Under the pieces are notes generated by a model. That model made no database searches and was not told the origin of the DNA. It was given only the letters and a program-made list of their open reading frames with translations. From positions 806,001-870,000 of the forward strand of contig NZ_CP110009.1 of NCBI RefSeq assembly GCF_025947305.1: a stretch of 64,000 bases of DNA, given 5' to 3'. Below, piece by piece: positions 45,965 to 53,664 of this stretch. Both the position numbers and the translations under genes were made by a program. This DNA comes from Flavobacterium sp. N3904 (lineage in GTDB: Bacteria > Bacteroidota > Bacteroidia > Flavobacteriales > Flavobacteriaceae). Position 1 is the stretch's first letter; every line of letters starts with the position of its first letter.

Positions 45965-47884
45965 TTAAATCTTTACAACAAACCCTCCATTGGGTTCCAT
46001 TGTTACTTTGAGCTTTTTGTTTTTGGTGATCATTTGTTGTTCAAAACCTTTCCCATTTTCTAAAATAATATATCCCGACTCATCGGTTACAAATGACAAA
46101 TCAAGTTCTATTTCTTTGACTTTATTTTCTCCATTGATTCCAACGATATGCCAAACGTTGTCTTTTTTTCTGGCCATAACAATGAACCTTCCAGGGTAAC
46201 CGTCAATGAATTTGGAATCATCCCAATTGGTCGGAATGTCCTTTAGATAGTCTACCACATATTTAGGCATTTTAGCCATACCAACAGGCGTCTCTGCAAT
46301 ATGCTGAATCCCGGACAAAAACAAAACAGGCAAAGCCAACTCAAAAGCGGGTGTTGTTTTGCGCTTGATGTTCGGGATAGAATCCAATACCATAGGCGTA
46401 AAATCCATTGGATCAAAAACATTTCGGGCAAAAGGAAGCATAGCACAATGGCTAGGCTCCAAATCGGCAATTTCCTGAAAAAACGTAATATATTCTTGTC
46501 CTTTCACAGCCTCAGTAGACAATAAATTGGGGTACGTACGTTGCCATCCTCTAGGTAACGTCGCCCCGTGAAAATTAATCATCAATTGATGTGCCGCTGC
46601 ATCTTTTAAGATCGCGTGGTAATAGGCAATCATCGATTGACCGTCACCTCCAAAAAAATCGACTTTGATTCCCGCAATACCTATTTCCTTAAGTTTTGAA
46701 AATTCTTTGTCTCTATCATCGTGGGTTAGTAATTTCCCTTTTGGATGATATTCCGTACTGTTCCAAGACCCCGAGGAATTGTACCAAACCAATAGCTTTA
46801 CGTTTTTGGTTGCGGCGTAAGCTACCAATTCCTTCATTTTGGTATCACCAATTCTGGTATCCCAATCGGCATCAATCAGGCAATACGGCCAATTCATACT
46901 GGATGCATAATCAATAAACTGCAAAGTAGTTTCAAAATTAACCGAGTCGTCTTTTAGCAACACCCAACTCCAAGAAGACAATCCACTTTTGATAAAAGAA
47001 GTATCCATAGGAATCGCAGGATCGGCCAAATCGGTTCCAAGCGTGCTTTCTGTAATCGTTTTCAAAGAACCCACAGTAATAATTCGCCAAGGCGTGTACC
47101 AGGGCAATTGCGATTCCGGATTAAGAGCGCCGTTGGGGAAAATCTCTTCTTTTTGAGGAAAGGTAACTTGTAGTGCTTTGGAGATATCATTATAAACCAA
47201 TCGGCTACCACAGTAGTTATCCTGCAATCCAGTTTCGGTAATCAAAACCCAAGCATCATTGGCATTGAACAAAGCCGGATACACCCACCCTTGTCCAATC
47301 GCTGGCTTTGTATTTACAGGAACGCCTATTGCATAATGCTCTTCGTATGACGGATTGGTTTCTTTCCATCCCGTTTTGGCTTTAGACATGGGTTGCAACC
47401 ACGCTTTTGCGGTCGCATCAAAATTATAGGTAGTTTTCTCTTCCGTAATTTTCTTGATATCATTCGAAGTTTTAGGAAAATGGTAACGCAAAGCAATTCC
47501 GTCATGGGAAAGCTGAAAAATAATCTCCATCGCTTCTCCTATTTTGTTTTGCAAGCTTACTATATATTGATTGGCAGCATAACTGATGTTTTTTCGTTTC
47601 CCTTGGAGCATCGAATAATTGGACGTTACCGGTTTGGCTTCAGATACGTTTACAATCTTCATATTGGTATAAAAATCGGCATCTTCGCGAATAATCCCAA
47701 GCTCCGAATTGTTGATGACCAATTTATTTTTAAAAAAAACTTTATAGAAAGGTGTTTTCTTTTGGGTTAGGTTAAATTCAATTTTTATAGTTTTATCTGA
47801 ATTGAGAAACGAATAATTGGCAGTTTTTTCAGCAAATGAATATAATGAAAGAGTCAAGCAAAGGATGCAGCAAATTTTTTTCAT
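45965..47884 (-). CDS. GH97 retaining alpha-galactosidase / beta-L-arabinopyranosidase type
   Basis: A 639-aa GH97 enzyme with a Sec signal ending near SFAE, so periplasmic. The N-terminal beta-super-sandwich (residues about 25-290) includes VINNSELGIIRED and LQGKRKNI. The barrel contains SGLSSWSWVLLKDDSVNFE, CLIDADWD and GIKVDFFGGDGQSM. The Asp in GIKVDF fits the nucleophile of retaining GH97 enzymes, so the SusB-like inverting alpha-glucosidase type is less likely. Retaining members include alpha-galactosidases and a B. thetaiotaomicron beta-L-arabinopyranosidase. A perfect AraR box lies 7 bases before the start, which favours an arabinose-related substrate. Confidence 0.88.
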   Translation of the reverse strand: MKKICCILCLTLSLYSFAEKTANYSFLNSDKTIKIEFNLTQKKTPFYKVFFKNKLVINNSELGIIREDADFYTNMKIVNVSEAKPVTSNYSMLQGKRKNISYAANQYIVSLQNKIGEAMEIIFQLSHDGIALRYHFPKTSNDIKKITEEKTTYNFDATAKAWLQPMSKAKTGWKETNPSYEEHYAIGVPVNTKPAIGQGWVYPALFNANDAWVLITETGLQDNYCGSRLVYNDISKALQVTFPQKEEIFPNGALNPESQLPWYTPWRIITVGSLKTITESTLGTDLADPAIPMDTSFIKSGLSSWSWVLLKDDSVNFETTLQFIDYASSMNWPYCLIDADWDTRIGDTKMKELVAYAATKNVKLLVWYNSSGSWNSTEYHPKGKLLTHDDRDKEFSKLKEIGIAGIKVDFFGGDGQSMIAYYHAILKDAAAHQLMINFHGATLPRGWQRTYPNLLSTEAVKGQEYITFFQEIADLEPSHCAMLPFARNVFDPMDFTPMVLDSIPNIKRKTTPAFELALPVLFLSGIQHIAETPVGMAKMPKYVVDYLKDIPTNWDDSKFIDGYPGRFIVMARKKDNVWHIVGINGENKVKEIELDLSFVTDESGYIILENGKGFEQQMITKNKKLKVTMEPNGGFVVKI

Positions 47885-47890
47885 AATTAT

Positions 47891-47918
47891 AAGTGTTTAT
47901 TTTACACTTACAAGTTTA
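47891..47918 (-). promoter_or_regulatory. GH97 promoter with AraR box
   Basis: AAGTGT-N7-ACACTT at 47891-47909 is a perfect inverted repeat. On the minus strand a near-consensus -7 (TAAACTTG, 47918-47911) lies just upstream, so the box would cover the transcription start, as at transketolase. Confidence 0.72.
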
Positions 47919-48032
47919 CGACAAAAAAACTATAAATAATGCTACAGGCGAAAAATTATGATATTGAATTAGAAATACTTGGAATTTAAAAAAAAGAGAA
48001 AGTGCAAACAAAAAGAAACTTCCTAAAACCAA

Positions 48033-48060
48033 AAAAACCGCTTCTTTCGAAGCGGTTTTT
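48033..48060. terminator. Hairpin terminator of a displaced tRNA gene
   Basis: AAAAACCGCTTC pairs with GAAGCGGTTTTT across TTTC. It directly follows, on the minus strand, a 13-base tRNA-like 3' end, the usual arrangement for a tRNA terminator. Confidence 0.7.
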
Positions 48061-48073
48061 GTACCCGGAGCCG
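48061..48073 (-). other. Probable attachment site: 3' end of a tRNA (tRNA-Leu-like)
   Basis: On the minus strand CGGCTCCGGGTAC runs into the terminator at 48060-48033. E. coli tRNA-Leu (leuZ) ends CGCTCCGGGTA before CCA, so this looks like an acceptor-stem end. No cloverleaf can be drawn upstream of it (higher coordinates), where the sequence becomes AT-rich and reaches the integrase gene. I infer that an element inserted at this point and carried the rest of the tRNA to its other end. Confidence 0.55.
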
Positions 48074-48267
48074 TAATCTTTAATATCCAAAACTAAAAAT
48101 CGTTGTAAGTCATCATAACATTAAAAACCTCTGCGTTTACAATATATTAGATGATATTATCCATTAAAAAATGGTTTTGATTTTTGAATTAGATTTAACC
48201 AGATTTACTCCTACCATACAAAACCCGTACAGATTATAACTTTGTATTGCACTAAAGCACATTTACT

Positions 48268-49521
48268 ATGGCAACAGTTAATTTTTTGTACAGGTCCACT
48301 AAAAACAGTGGTGATTTAACTCTCAGATTATTATTTAGAAAATTTGGTGATGATATTATTATTGGCGCAAATTCAAGAATTACAATAGAAAAAGTATTTT
48401 GGAAAAAGCAATTAAATCAAAAAAACCTAAAAGACATCAATCATATTAATGATCAAACTAAGTATAAAAAGATAATTAATGATTTATCAGTACATATTCT
48501 TAACCAATTAAAAAAAACAGATTTAAATATAGTTAATAAAGAATGGCTACAACACCATATTGACATTTTTTATAATCCGGAAGAATTACAACCAAAAGTT
48601 CCAGTATTTTTAACAGATTATTTTGACTATTACATCGAATTATTAATAACAAATAGAAACACTAAAAAAAAATTAGTTACTACAAGAAATAAACTTACCA
48701 TATATGAGAAAAAAACAAAAATAAAATTGGCTATTGAAGAATTGAATAATTTCAAACTACATACATTTAAACAATATTTGACAGATTTAAAATATAACCA
48801 AAATACAATTATAGGTGATTTAACAAATATTAAAACTATTTGCAGACATGCAAAAACTGCCTTAAATGTTAATGAGGAAATCTTTAATTGGTCTTTAAAA
48901 AAATAAAAAATAAAAATTGTATATCTTAACTTTGATGAAATAAGAAAAATTCAAGAAGTAAAGGATTTGCCAGATTATTTAGACAATGCAAGAGATTGGC
49001 TAATCATTAGTTGCTATACTGGGCAGAGGGTTTCTGACTTTATGAATTTTGATAAATCAAAAATTAGAATTGAAACTAATTCAAAAGGAAAAAAAGTCTC
49101 CTTAATTGAATTTACTCAAATGAAAACAAAGCAAAATATCGCTTTACCTTTGCATCCTGAAGTAGTTAAAATTTTGAATAAAAGAAAAGGAGAATTTCCT
49201 AGACCAATATCAGATGTAAATTACAACAAATACATAAAGTTAGTAGCCCTAAAAGCAAATATAAATGAGTTGATGGAAGGTTCTAAGTTAGACGGCAGTA
49301 TTAATAGAAAAGTTAAGAAAGTTTATACAAAAGACGAACTTGTTACTTCTCATATTGGCAGAAGGTCATTTGCAACTAATTACTACGGAGTTATACCAAC
49401 ACCATTAATTATGAGTGCAACTGGGCATCAATCTGAAAAAATGTTTTTAAATTACATCGGAAAAAGTCAAACAGACAGAGCTAAGTCATTATCTAAATAT
49501 TTTTACCATGAAGTTTTCTAA
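48268..49521 (+). pseudogene. int: Tyrosine recombinase (integrase) interrupted by an in-frame stop
   Basis: Codons from 48268 encode an N-terminal arm-binding and core-binding region (YRSTKNSGDLTLRLLFRKFG, KHTF-like helix FKLHTFKQYLTDLKY) up to a TAA at 48904-48906. The same frame continues at once with KIKIVYLNFDEIRKIQEVKDLPDYL and the full catalytic domain. That domain retains Arg (TGQRVSDF), the beta-hairpin Lys (MKTKQNIALPL), HIGRR, GHQSE and the Tyr in FLNYIG. Only one stop codon, in an A-rich stretch, separates two otherwise intact halves of a 417-residue integrase. It may be a recent nonsense mutation, a sequencing error, or a read-through or restart case. It neighbours the tRNA-end attachment site. 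Confidence 0.85.
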
Positions 49522-50239
49522 AATTATAAAAGAACTAGAAGAAGAAGAAATAAGACTTATAGACGTCTTAAGTATCGACCCTATTGAAGATTATAATTCT
49601 GAGGATCTTAAAAGTTTGTATGTAAATGTTATTGATAAAGAAGGGTATATAGCTGCTTTAAAAGAGAATATGAAGCAGCTATCAAAAAAAGTATTTGAAG
49701 CAAGTAAAGTTGAAGTCCAATATTGGGCGTACTGCCCTTATAATGTATACAAACTTACTTACAAAAGCCGTCTAAAAGATACAATCCTCAATGACAATAA
49801 TGATATGTTTGATGAAACAAACTTTATTGATAGTGAGATTTCAACCCTAAATTTATTGTCAAAAAGTGATTACTTAAATTTTTACCATCCTGATTTAAAA
49901 AAACCTATAGTAAAAAAATTAAGGTTCTTAGATGTTAGAAAAGAGGAATTAAATATTCATTTAAAAGAGGAACTAATAGATTTAAGTGAAACTACTGGGG
50001 AAGAAAAAATAGTATTTCTTCATAAATTAGGGGTATTGGATTTTTTGAAAAAACAGTCCCCTTATAATACCTCCACAAACAAATTAGCAATTTTACTTTC
50101 TGCAATAACTGGCGTGAGCTCAACGACTCTCCAACCATATCTTAACCCTATTTATAGTCCAGAGTCATCCCAAACGAAAAATCCACTCAAAAAAATCAAT
50201 GTTATAGAGAGAGTTGAAAAAAAGCTTTCCATAATCTAG
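49508..50239 (+). CDS. Integrase-associated conserved protein of unknown function
   Basis: A 243-aa protein starting inside the last 14 bases of the integrase gene, so probably cotranslated with it. The N-terminal half is helical and charged (KIIKELEEEEIRLIDVL, LKENMKQLSKKVFEASKVEVQYWAYC). The C-terminal part LSAITGVSSTTLQPYLNPIYSPE followed by KNPLKK resembles the end of small RteC-like regulators that accompany Bacteroidetes mobile elements. I do not recognise an enzyme motif. A role in regulating integration or excision is inferred from position only. Confidence 0.65.
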   Translation: MKFSKIIKELEEEEIRLIDVLSIDPIEDYNSEDLKSLYVNVIDKEGYIAALKENMKQLSKKVFEASKVEVQYWAYCPYNVYKLTYKSRLKDTILNDNNDMFDETNFIDSEISTLNLLSKSDYLNFYHPDLKKPIVKKLRFLDVRKEELNIHLKEELIDLSETTGEEKIVFLHKLGVLDFLKKQSPYNTSTNKLAILLSAITGVSSTTLQPYLNPIYSPESSQTKNPLKKINVIERVEKKLSII

Positions 50240-50245
50240 TTTTTT

Positions 50246-50260
50246 TTAGACCAAGTCTAA
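50246..50260. promoter_or_regulatory. Palindrome TTAGAC-caa-GTCTAA
   Basis: A perfect 6-bp inverted repeat 45 bases before the excisionase-like gene. It shares TTAGA/TCTAA arms with a palindrome after that gene (50605-50621). Confidence 0.4.
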
Positions 50261-50304
50261 AATTAACCTAATGCTATTTGCAGCCAATTTTAAATCTATT
50301 AAAT

Positions 50305-50586
50305 ATGGCAGATGCAATTATGGTACATAATCTAGATGTACACCAACTACAAGAAGTAATCATTTCAACTTTAAAAGAACAGTTGAATGATGTATTTGAG
50401 GCTCTAAAAAGAGAAAAAAACGAAACTCTTTTAACTAGAGAAGAAACCTACAAGTTACTAAAAATTAACTCAACAACCTTATGGTATTGGACTAAAGCAG
50501 GAAAGCTTAAGTGCTATGGCATTGCCAATAGGAGGTATTATAAAAAAAGTGAAATACTTGAGTGTTTAACTCTTTTGAAAAGTTAA
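50305..50586 (+). CDS. Excisionase-like helix-turn-helix protein
   Basis: A 93-aa protein started at 50305 (MADAIMVHNLDVHQLQEVI); a TTG 27 bases upstream is a less likely start. The C-terminal half is a MerR/excisionase-type winged HTH of the HTH_17 kind: TREETYKLLKINSTTLWYWTKAGKL followed by NRRYYKKSEILECL. The N-terminal helix with LKEQLNDVFEALKREK may dimerise. Such proteins next to an integrase usually act as recombination directionality factors or transcriptional regulators. Confidence 0.78.
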   Translation: MADAIMVHNLDVHQLQEVIISTLKEQLNDVFEALKREKNETLLTREETYKLLKINSTTLWYWTKAGKLKCYGIANRRYYKKSEILECLTLLKS

Positions 50587-50604
50587 GTCAAATAACAATT
50601 AAAG

Positions 50605-50621
50605 TCTTTAGAATCTAAAGA
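50605..50621. promoter_or_regulatory. Palindrome TCTTTAGA-a-TCTAAAGA
   Basis: Perfect 8-bp arms, 19 bases after the excisionase-like gene and 134 bases before the winged-helix gene. It could be an operator for either protein. Confidence 0.4.
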
Positions 50622-50754
50622 TTTTAATGGGGATCCTTCAGAATTTTACTGAATTAAAAACAACCATTACCATTTTATTCAGATTAAGTTTTAATAAAAA
50701 TCAATTTAAACTGAATAATAATTAAAATGAAAATGAATATTAAAATTTATTATT

Positions 50755-51510
50755 ATGATTGAAAAATTAGGATATGGGTATATAGACCCTGCAACTTATA
50801 TAGAAAGAAACGAAGAAGTAGAAGAAATAGATGAAGTAGATGATGATATTGAAACAAAAATAACTGATGTTCCATTATATGATTTGTCATTAACAATTGA
50901 AGAGAATTTTAGAGATGGAATCCAAATAAAATACATCTTGCTCCCAATAAAAGCAAATGGAGTTCAATATGAAAATAATTATTCACCACTTTTAAATGCC
51001 GGAGCAAAAATAGTCATGAATGCTGAAAAATTTGAAGAAAATTCAGAATATTTAATGGATTTCATAGTAATTGATTATGATACAATGTTTGGCTTGAGAT
51101 TATTATCATTTCAAAAATACAATAGTGATTTATTTAGTTGTGATGAAAGAGTTTTTTTTGAAACATTACTAATCAAATTTCAAAGGTTTGGTTTTATTCC
51201 TTTCTTTATTTCGTACACAACTATTGAGAAAGAATTGGGCATTAAAAAAAATAGGGCGATAACAATATCTAAAAAATTTAAAGAACTTGGATTTTTAAAT
51301 ACTGAAATACAAACCAGCAAAATAGATGATAGACCATCTCAAGTAACATACTATCATATTAATGCTTCTAAAATAATAGAACTATTGCCAAAAATATACA
51401 TCAAGGAACATTTGGATGTTATTGGGAGAGATGTCGAAAAATACCTTGCACCTGCAATAGCAAAAATAAGATTACCCGATAACTACGATATCTCAAGTAT
51501 TATGCAATAA
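50755..51510 (+). CDS. Winged-helix protein, possible regulator or replication initiator
   Basis: A 251-aa protein not recognised as a named family. After an acidic N-terminal stretch (EEVEEIDEVDDDIETK) and a middle region there is a winged-helix segment at residues about 130-190: ERVFFETLLIKFQRFG, TTIEKELGIKKNRAITISKKFKELGFL, with a wing containing DDRPSQVTYYHI. This MarR/RepA-like fold is found in transcription regulators and in replication initiators of mobile elements. Structured DNA follows the gene (51,510-51,667). It probably works with the next two genes in element maintenance, by position only. Confidence 0.65.
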   Translation: MIEKLGYGYIDPATYIERNEEVEEIDEVDDDIETKITDVPLYDLSLTIEENFRDGIQIKYILLPIKANGVQYENNYSPLLNAGAKIVMNAEKFEENSEYLMDFIVIDYDTMFGLRLLSFQKYNSDLFSCDERVFFETLLIKFQRFGFIPFFISYTTIEKELGIKKNRAITISKKFKELGFLNTEIQTSKIDDRPSQVTYYHINASKIIELLPKIYIKEHLDVIGRDVEKYLAPAIAKIRLPDNYDISSIMQ

Positions 51511-51545
51511 TCAAAAAAGGAAGGCAAAAGCTTTCCTTTTTTGAT
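51510..51545 (+). terminator. Terminator after the winged-helix gene
   Basis: ATCAAAAAAGGAAGG pairs with CTTTCCTTTTTTGAT across a short loop, overlapping the stop codon. Confidence 0.75.
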
Positions 51546-51553
51546 TGCACAAC

Positions 51554-51667
51554 CCATCAATGGAATCCTTTCAATAAATATAAAATTTTATTATAATTTA
51601 TAATTTTATTTATGAAATTTAAGTATGTGATAAAGATTCTCTTTTATTAGAGGAATTCCATTGATGG
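51554..51667. promoter_or_regulatory. 13-bp inverted repeat flanking an AT-rich core
   Basis: CCATCAATGGAAT (51554-51566) and ATTCCATTGATGG (51655-51667) face each other across 88 bases. The core contains nested near-palindromic AT sequence (TATAAAATTTTATTATAATTTATAATTTTA-type). The right arm ends 41 bases before the ATPase start. It could be an operator pair, a folded leader, or an origin-like site. Confidence 0.5.
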
Positions 51668-51707
51668 TATTCGAAATGACTGAATTTAACCTTAAAAAAA
51701 AGAAAAA

Positions 51708-52562
51708 ATGGAATTAAAAAAATCAGAAAGAAAAAAAACCAAAATCAAAATGGCTTTACAAGCACCTAGTGGGTCGGGGAAATCTATGAGTGCAATTTTA
51801 TTAGCGCAAGGATTATCTAAAGGAGATTTAACCAAAGTAGCTGTAATTGATACAGAAGCAGGTTCAAGCAATCTCTATGCTCATTTAGGAAACTATAATG
51901 TCCTGAGTTTAGAAACTCCACATTCACCTGAAAGGTATATGGAAGCAATAGATGTATGTATTAAATCAGGGATGGAAGTTGTCATAATTGATAGCATATC
52001 GCATTGCTGGGATTTTCTGCTTGATTATCATGCTTCTCTTACTGGTAACAGTTTTACCAATTGGAATAAGGTAACTCCTAGGCAGAAAGCTTTTGTGGAT
52101 AAGATATTGCAAAGTGATGTTCACATAATATGCACAATGAGAGTTAAACAAGACTATGTTTTAAGTGAGAGAAACGGCAAAATGGTTCCTGAAAAAGTAG
52201 GTTTAAAAGCTATTCAACGTGATGAGATTTCTTATGAGTTTACAATAGTTTTTGATATTGATTACAAGCATTTTGCAACAGCATCAAAGGATAGAACCAA
52301 TTTGTTTGAGGGTAAACCACAGTTTATAATAAGTTCTGCTACAGGCAGAAAAATTCTAGATTGGTGTAATAGTACAATGACAAAAGGAGAACTTCAAATT
52401 AAAGTTACAGAGTGTAATACAGTTACGGAATTGACTGAACTATACCACAACAATGCAGATATAGCAAAGACTATTGAGCAAGATTTTGTTGCGAAAAGGA
52501 ATTTACTAAACAATTTAACCTCTAATATTTCTTCAAATGGAAATGGAACTCATAAAAGTTAG
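51708..52562 (+). CDS. RecA-like AAA ATPase of phage/mobile-element type (Sak4-like)
   Basis: A 284-aa ATPase. Walker A is APSGSGKSMSA (residues about 19-29), Walker B VVIIDSISHCWDF. MRVKQDYVLSERNGKMVPEKVGLKAIQRDEISYEF is a segment typical of phage nucleotide-binding proteins of the AAA_24 group, which include Sak4-type recombination ATPases. It is followed, with a 26-bp overlap, by the DUF3871 gene. A role in recombination or replication of the element is likely from family knowledge; activity is unproven. Confidence 0.75.
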   Translation: MELKKSERKKTKIKMALQAPSGSGKSMSAILLAQGLSKGDLTKVAVIDTEAGSSNLYAHLGNYNVLSLETPHSPERYMEAIDVCIKSGMEVVIIDSISHCWDFLLDYHASLTGNSFTNWNKVTPRQKAFVDKILQSDVHIICTMRVKQDYVLSERNGKMVPEKVGLKAIQRDEISYEFTIVFDIDYKHFATASKDRTNLFEGKPQFIISSATGRKILDWCNSTMTKGELQIKVTECNTVTELTELYHNNADIAKTIEQDFVAKRNLLNNLTSNISSNGNGTHKS

Positions 52563-53583
52563 AACAGAGCAGGAGCATATAGAAAAAAATCATCCAGCAC
52601 AAGCACTCTTAGCCCAAGAAGAATCATTTATTGACATGAGTACACAACGAGTAGCACCTATTATAAAATCTCCTTTCATTGAGGCTAACACAGAAGAAGT
52701 TAGCCTTTTGCATTTAAAGGAAAAATGTGTAATACCTGTTTTTACAAAGGATAATGAAACAACATTATCCCATCAAGAGTTTATTGATGTTGCCTTAAAC
52801 TGTGTGACGAGGTTCTTTCCAAATCAAATAATTGACGCTCCAGAAATACGTGTATCCCACCAGATTAAAGGAAGGACACCTGACGCGCTTTATATAGCTG
52901 CAAAAGAATTGCTTGAACATCAGCGTACATCATACTTTGAAAGAATGGCTTTTATTATAAGAGTTCCGGGAATTAAAGCAAATATAAATGGGAATGATTT
53001 AGCATTAACAATCGGAGGAGTAAGAGCTTACAATATGGAGAACCTTTACAACAAAAAAACCTTTGAAAAATTCAAGTTCTTTATTGGATTCCAAAATATG
53101 GTTTGCTGTAACCTATGTGTTTCCACAGATGGTTACCAAAGTGATATTAAAGCAATGAGTTACGTTGACCTAGAGGATAAAATGCTACAAGTTATTCAAA
53201 ATTATAATGCACAAGAACATATTAACTCTATGCAAAACTTACTTGATTATTCCTTGTCTGAAAGGGATTTTGCTCAAATCATTGGTAAAGGCAGATTGTA
53301 TAATTATCTCCCTAAAAAGGAAAAATCCTTGTTACCTGAATTACTACTTAATGATGGTCACCTTTCTACAATTGCCAAAGATTACTACCAAGACGAAAGT
53401 TTTTGTAGAAATTCTAATGGCGATATTAATATGTGGGAGTTTTACAATCTACTAACAGGAAGCAACAAAGCTTCCTATGTAGATACATTCCTTGACAGAG
53501 GAGTTAATGCCTTTGGCTTTGCCACTGGTGTATCAAAAGCACTAAGTGGTAGTTCTACCAACTATTCTTGGTTTTTGAGTTGA
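52537..53583 (+). CDS. DUF3871 family protein
   Basis: A 348-aa protein recognisable as DUF3871, a family found in Bacteroidetes mobile elements and distantly like the phage/plasmid DUF932 proteins. Typical segments are ALNCVTRFFPNQIIDAPEIRVSHQIKGRTPDA, ANINGNDLALTIGGVRAYN, KFKFFIGFQNMVCCNLCVSTDG and the C-terminal NMWEFYNLLTGSNKASYVDTFLDR. The function is unknown. It overlaps the ATPase gene, so the two products probably work together. A strong hairpin terminator starts at its stop codon. Confidence 0.8.
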   Translation: MEMELIKVRTEQEHIEKNHPAQALLAQEESFIDMSTQRVAPIIKSPFIEANTEEVSLLHLKEKCVIPVFTKDNETTLSHQEFIDVALNCVTRFFPNQIIDAPEIRVSHQIKGRTPDALYIAAKELLEHQRTSYFERMAFIIRVPGIKANINGNDLALTIGGVRAYNMENLYNKKTFEKFKFFIGFQNMVCCNLCVSTDGYQSDIKAMSYVDLEDKMLQVIQNYNAQEHINSMQNLLDYSLSERDFAQIIGKGRLYNYLPKKEKSLLPELLLNDGHLSTIAKDYYQDESFCRNSNGDINMWEFYNLLTGSNKASYVDTFLDRGVNAFGFATGVSKALSGSSTNYSWFLS

Positions 53584-53614
53584 TTATTAGGGCTATTTAT
53601 TTAGCCCTAATAAT
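53583..53614 (+). terminator. Perfect 13-bp hairpin after DUF3871
   Basis: ATTATTAGGGCTA pairs exactly with TAGCCCTAATAAT across TTTATT. It isolates the following defence pair from the maintenance genes. Confidence 0.8.
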
Positions 53615-53664
53615 TATTTATTCAATTGAAATACCTTACTTTTAATCCATATTAAAATATAGAA

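Noticed and set aside
48061..48150. Complete tRNA gene
   Set aside because: Only the last 13 bases fit a tRNA; no T-arm, anticodon arm or D-arm can be found on either strand.
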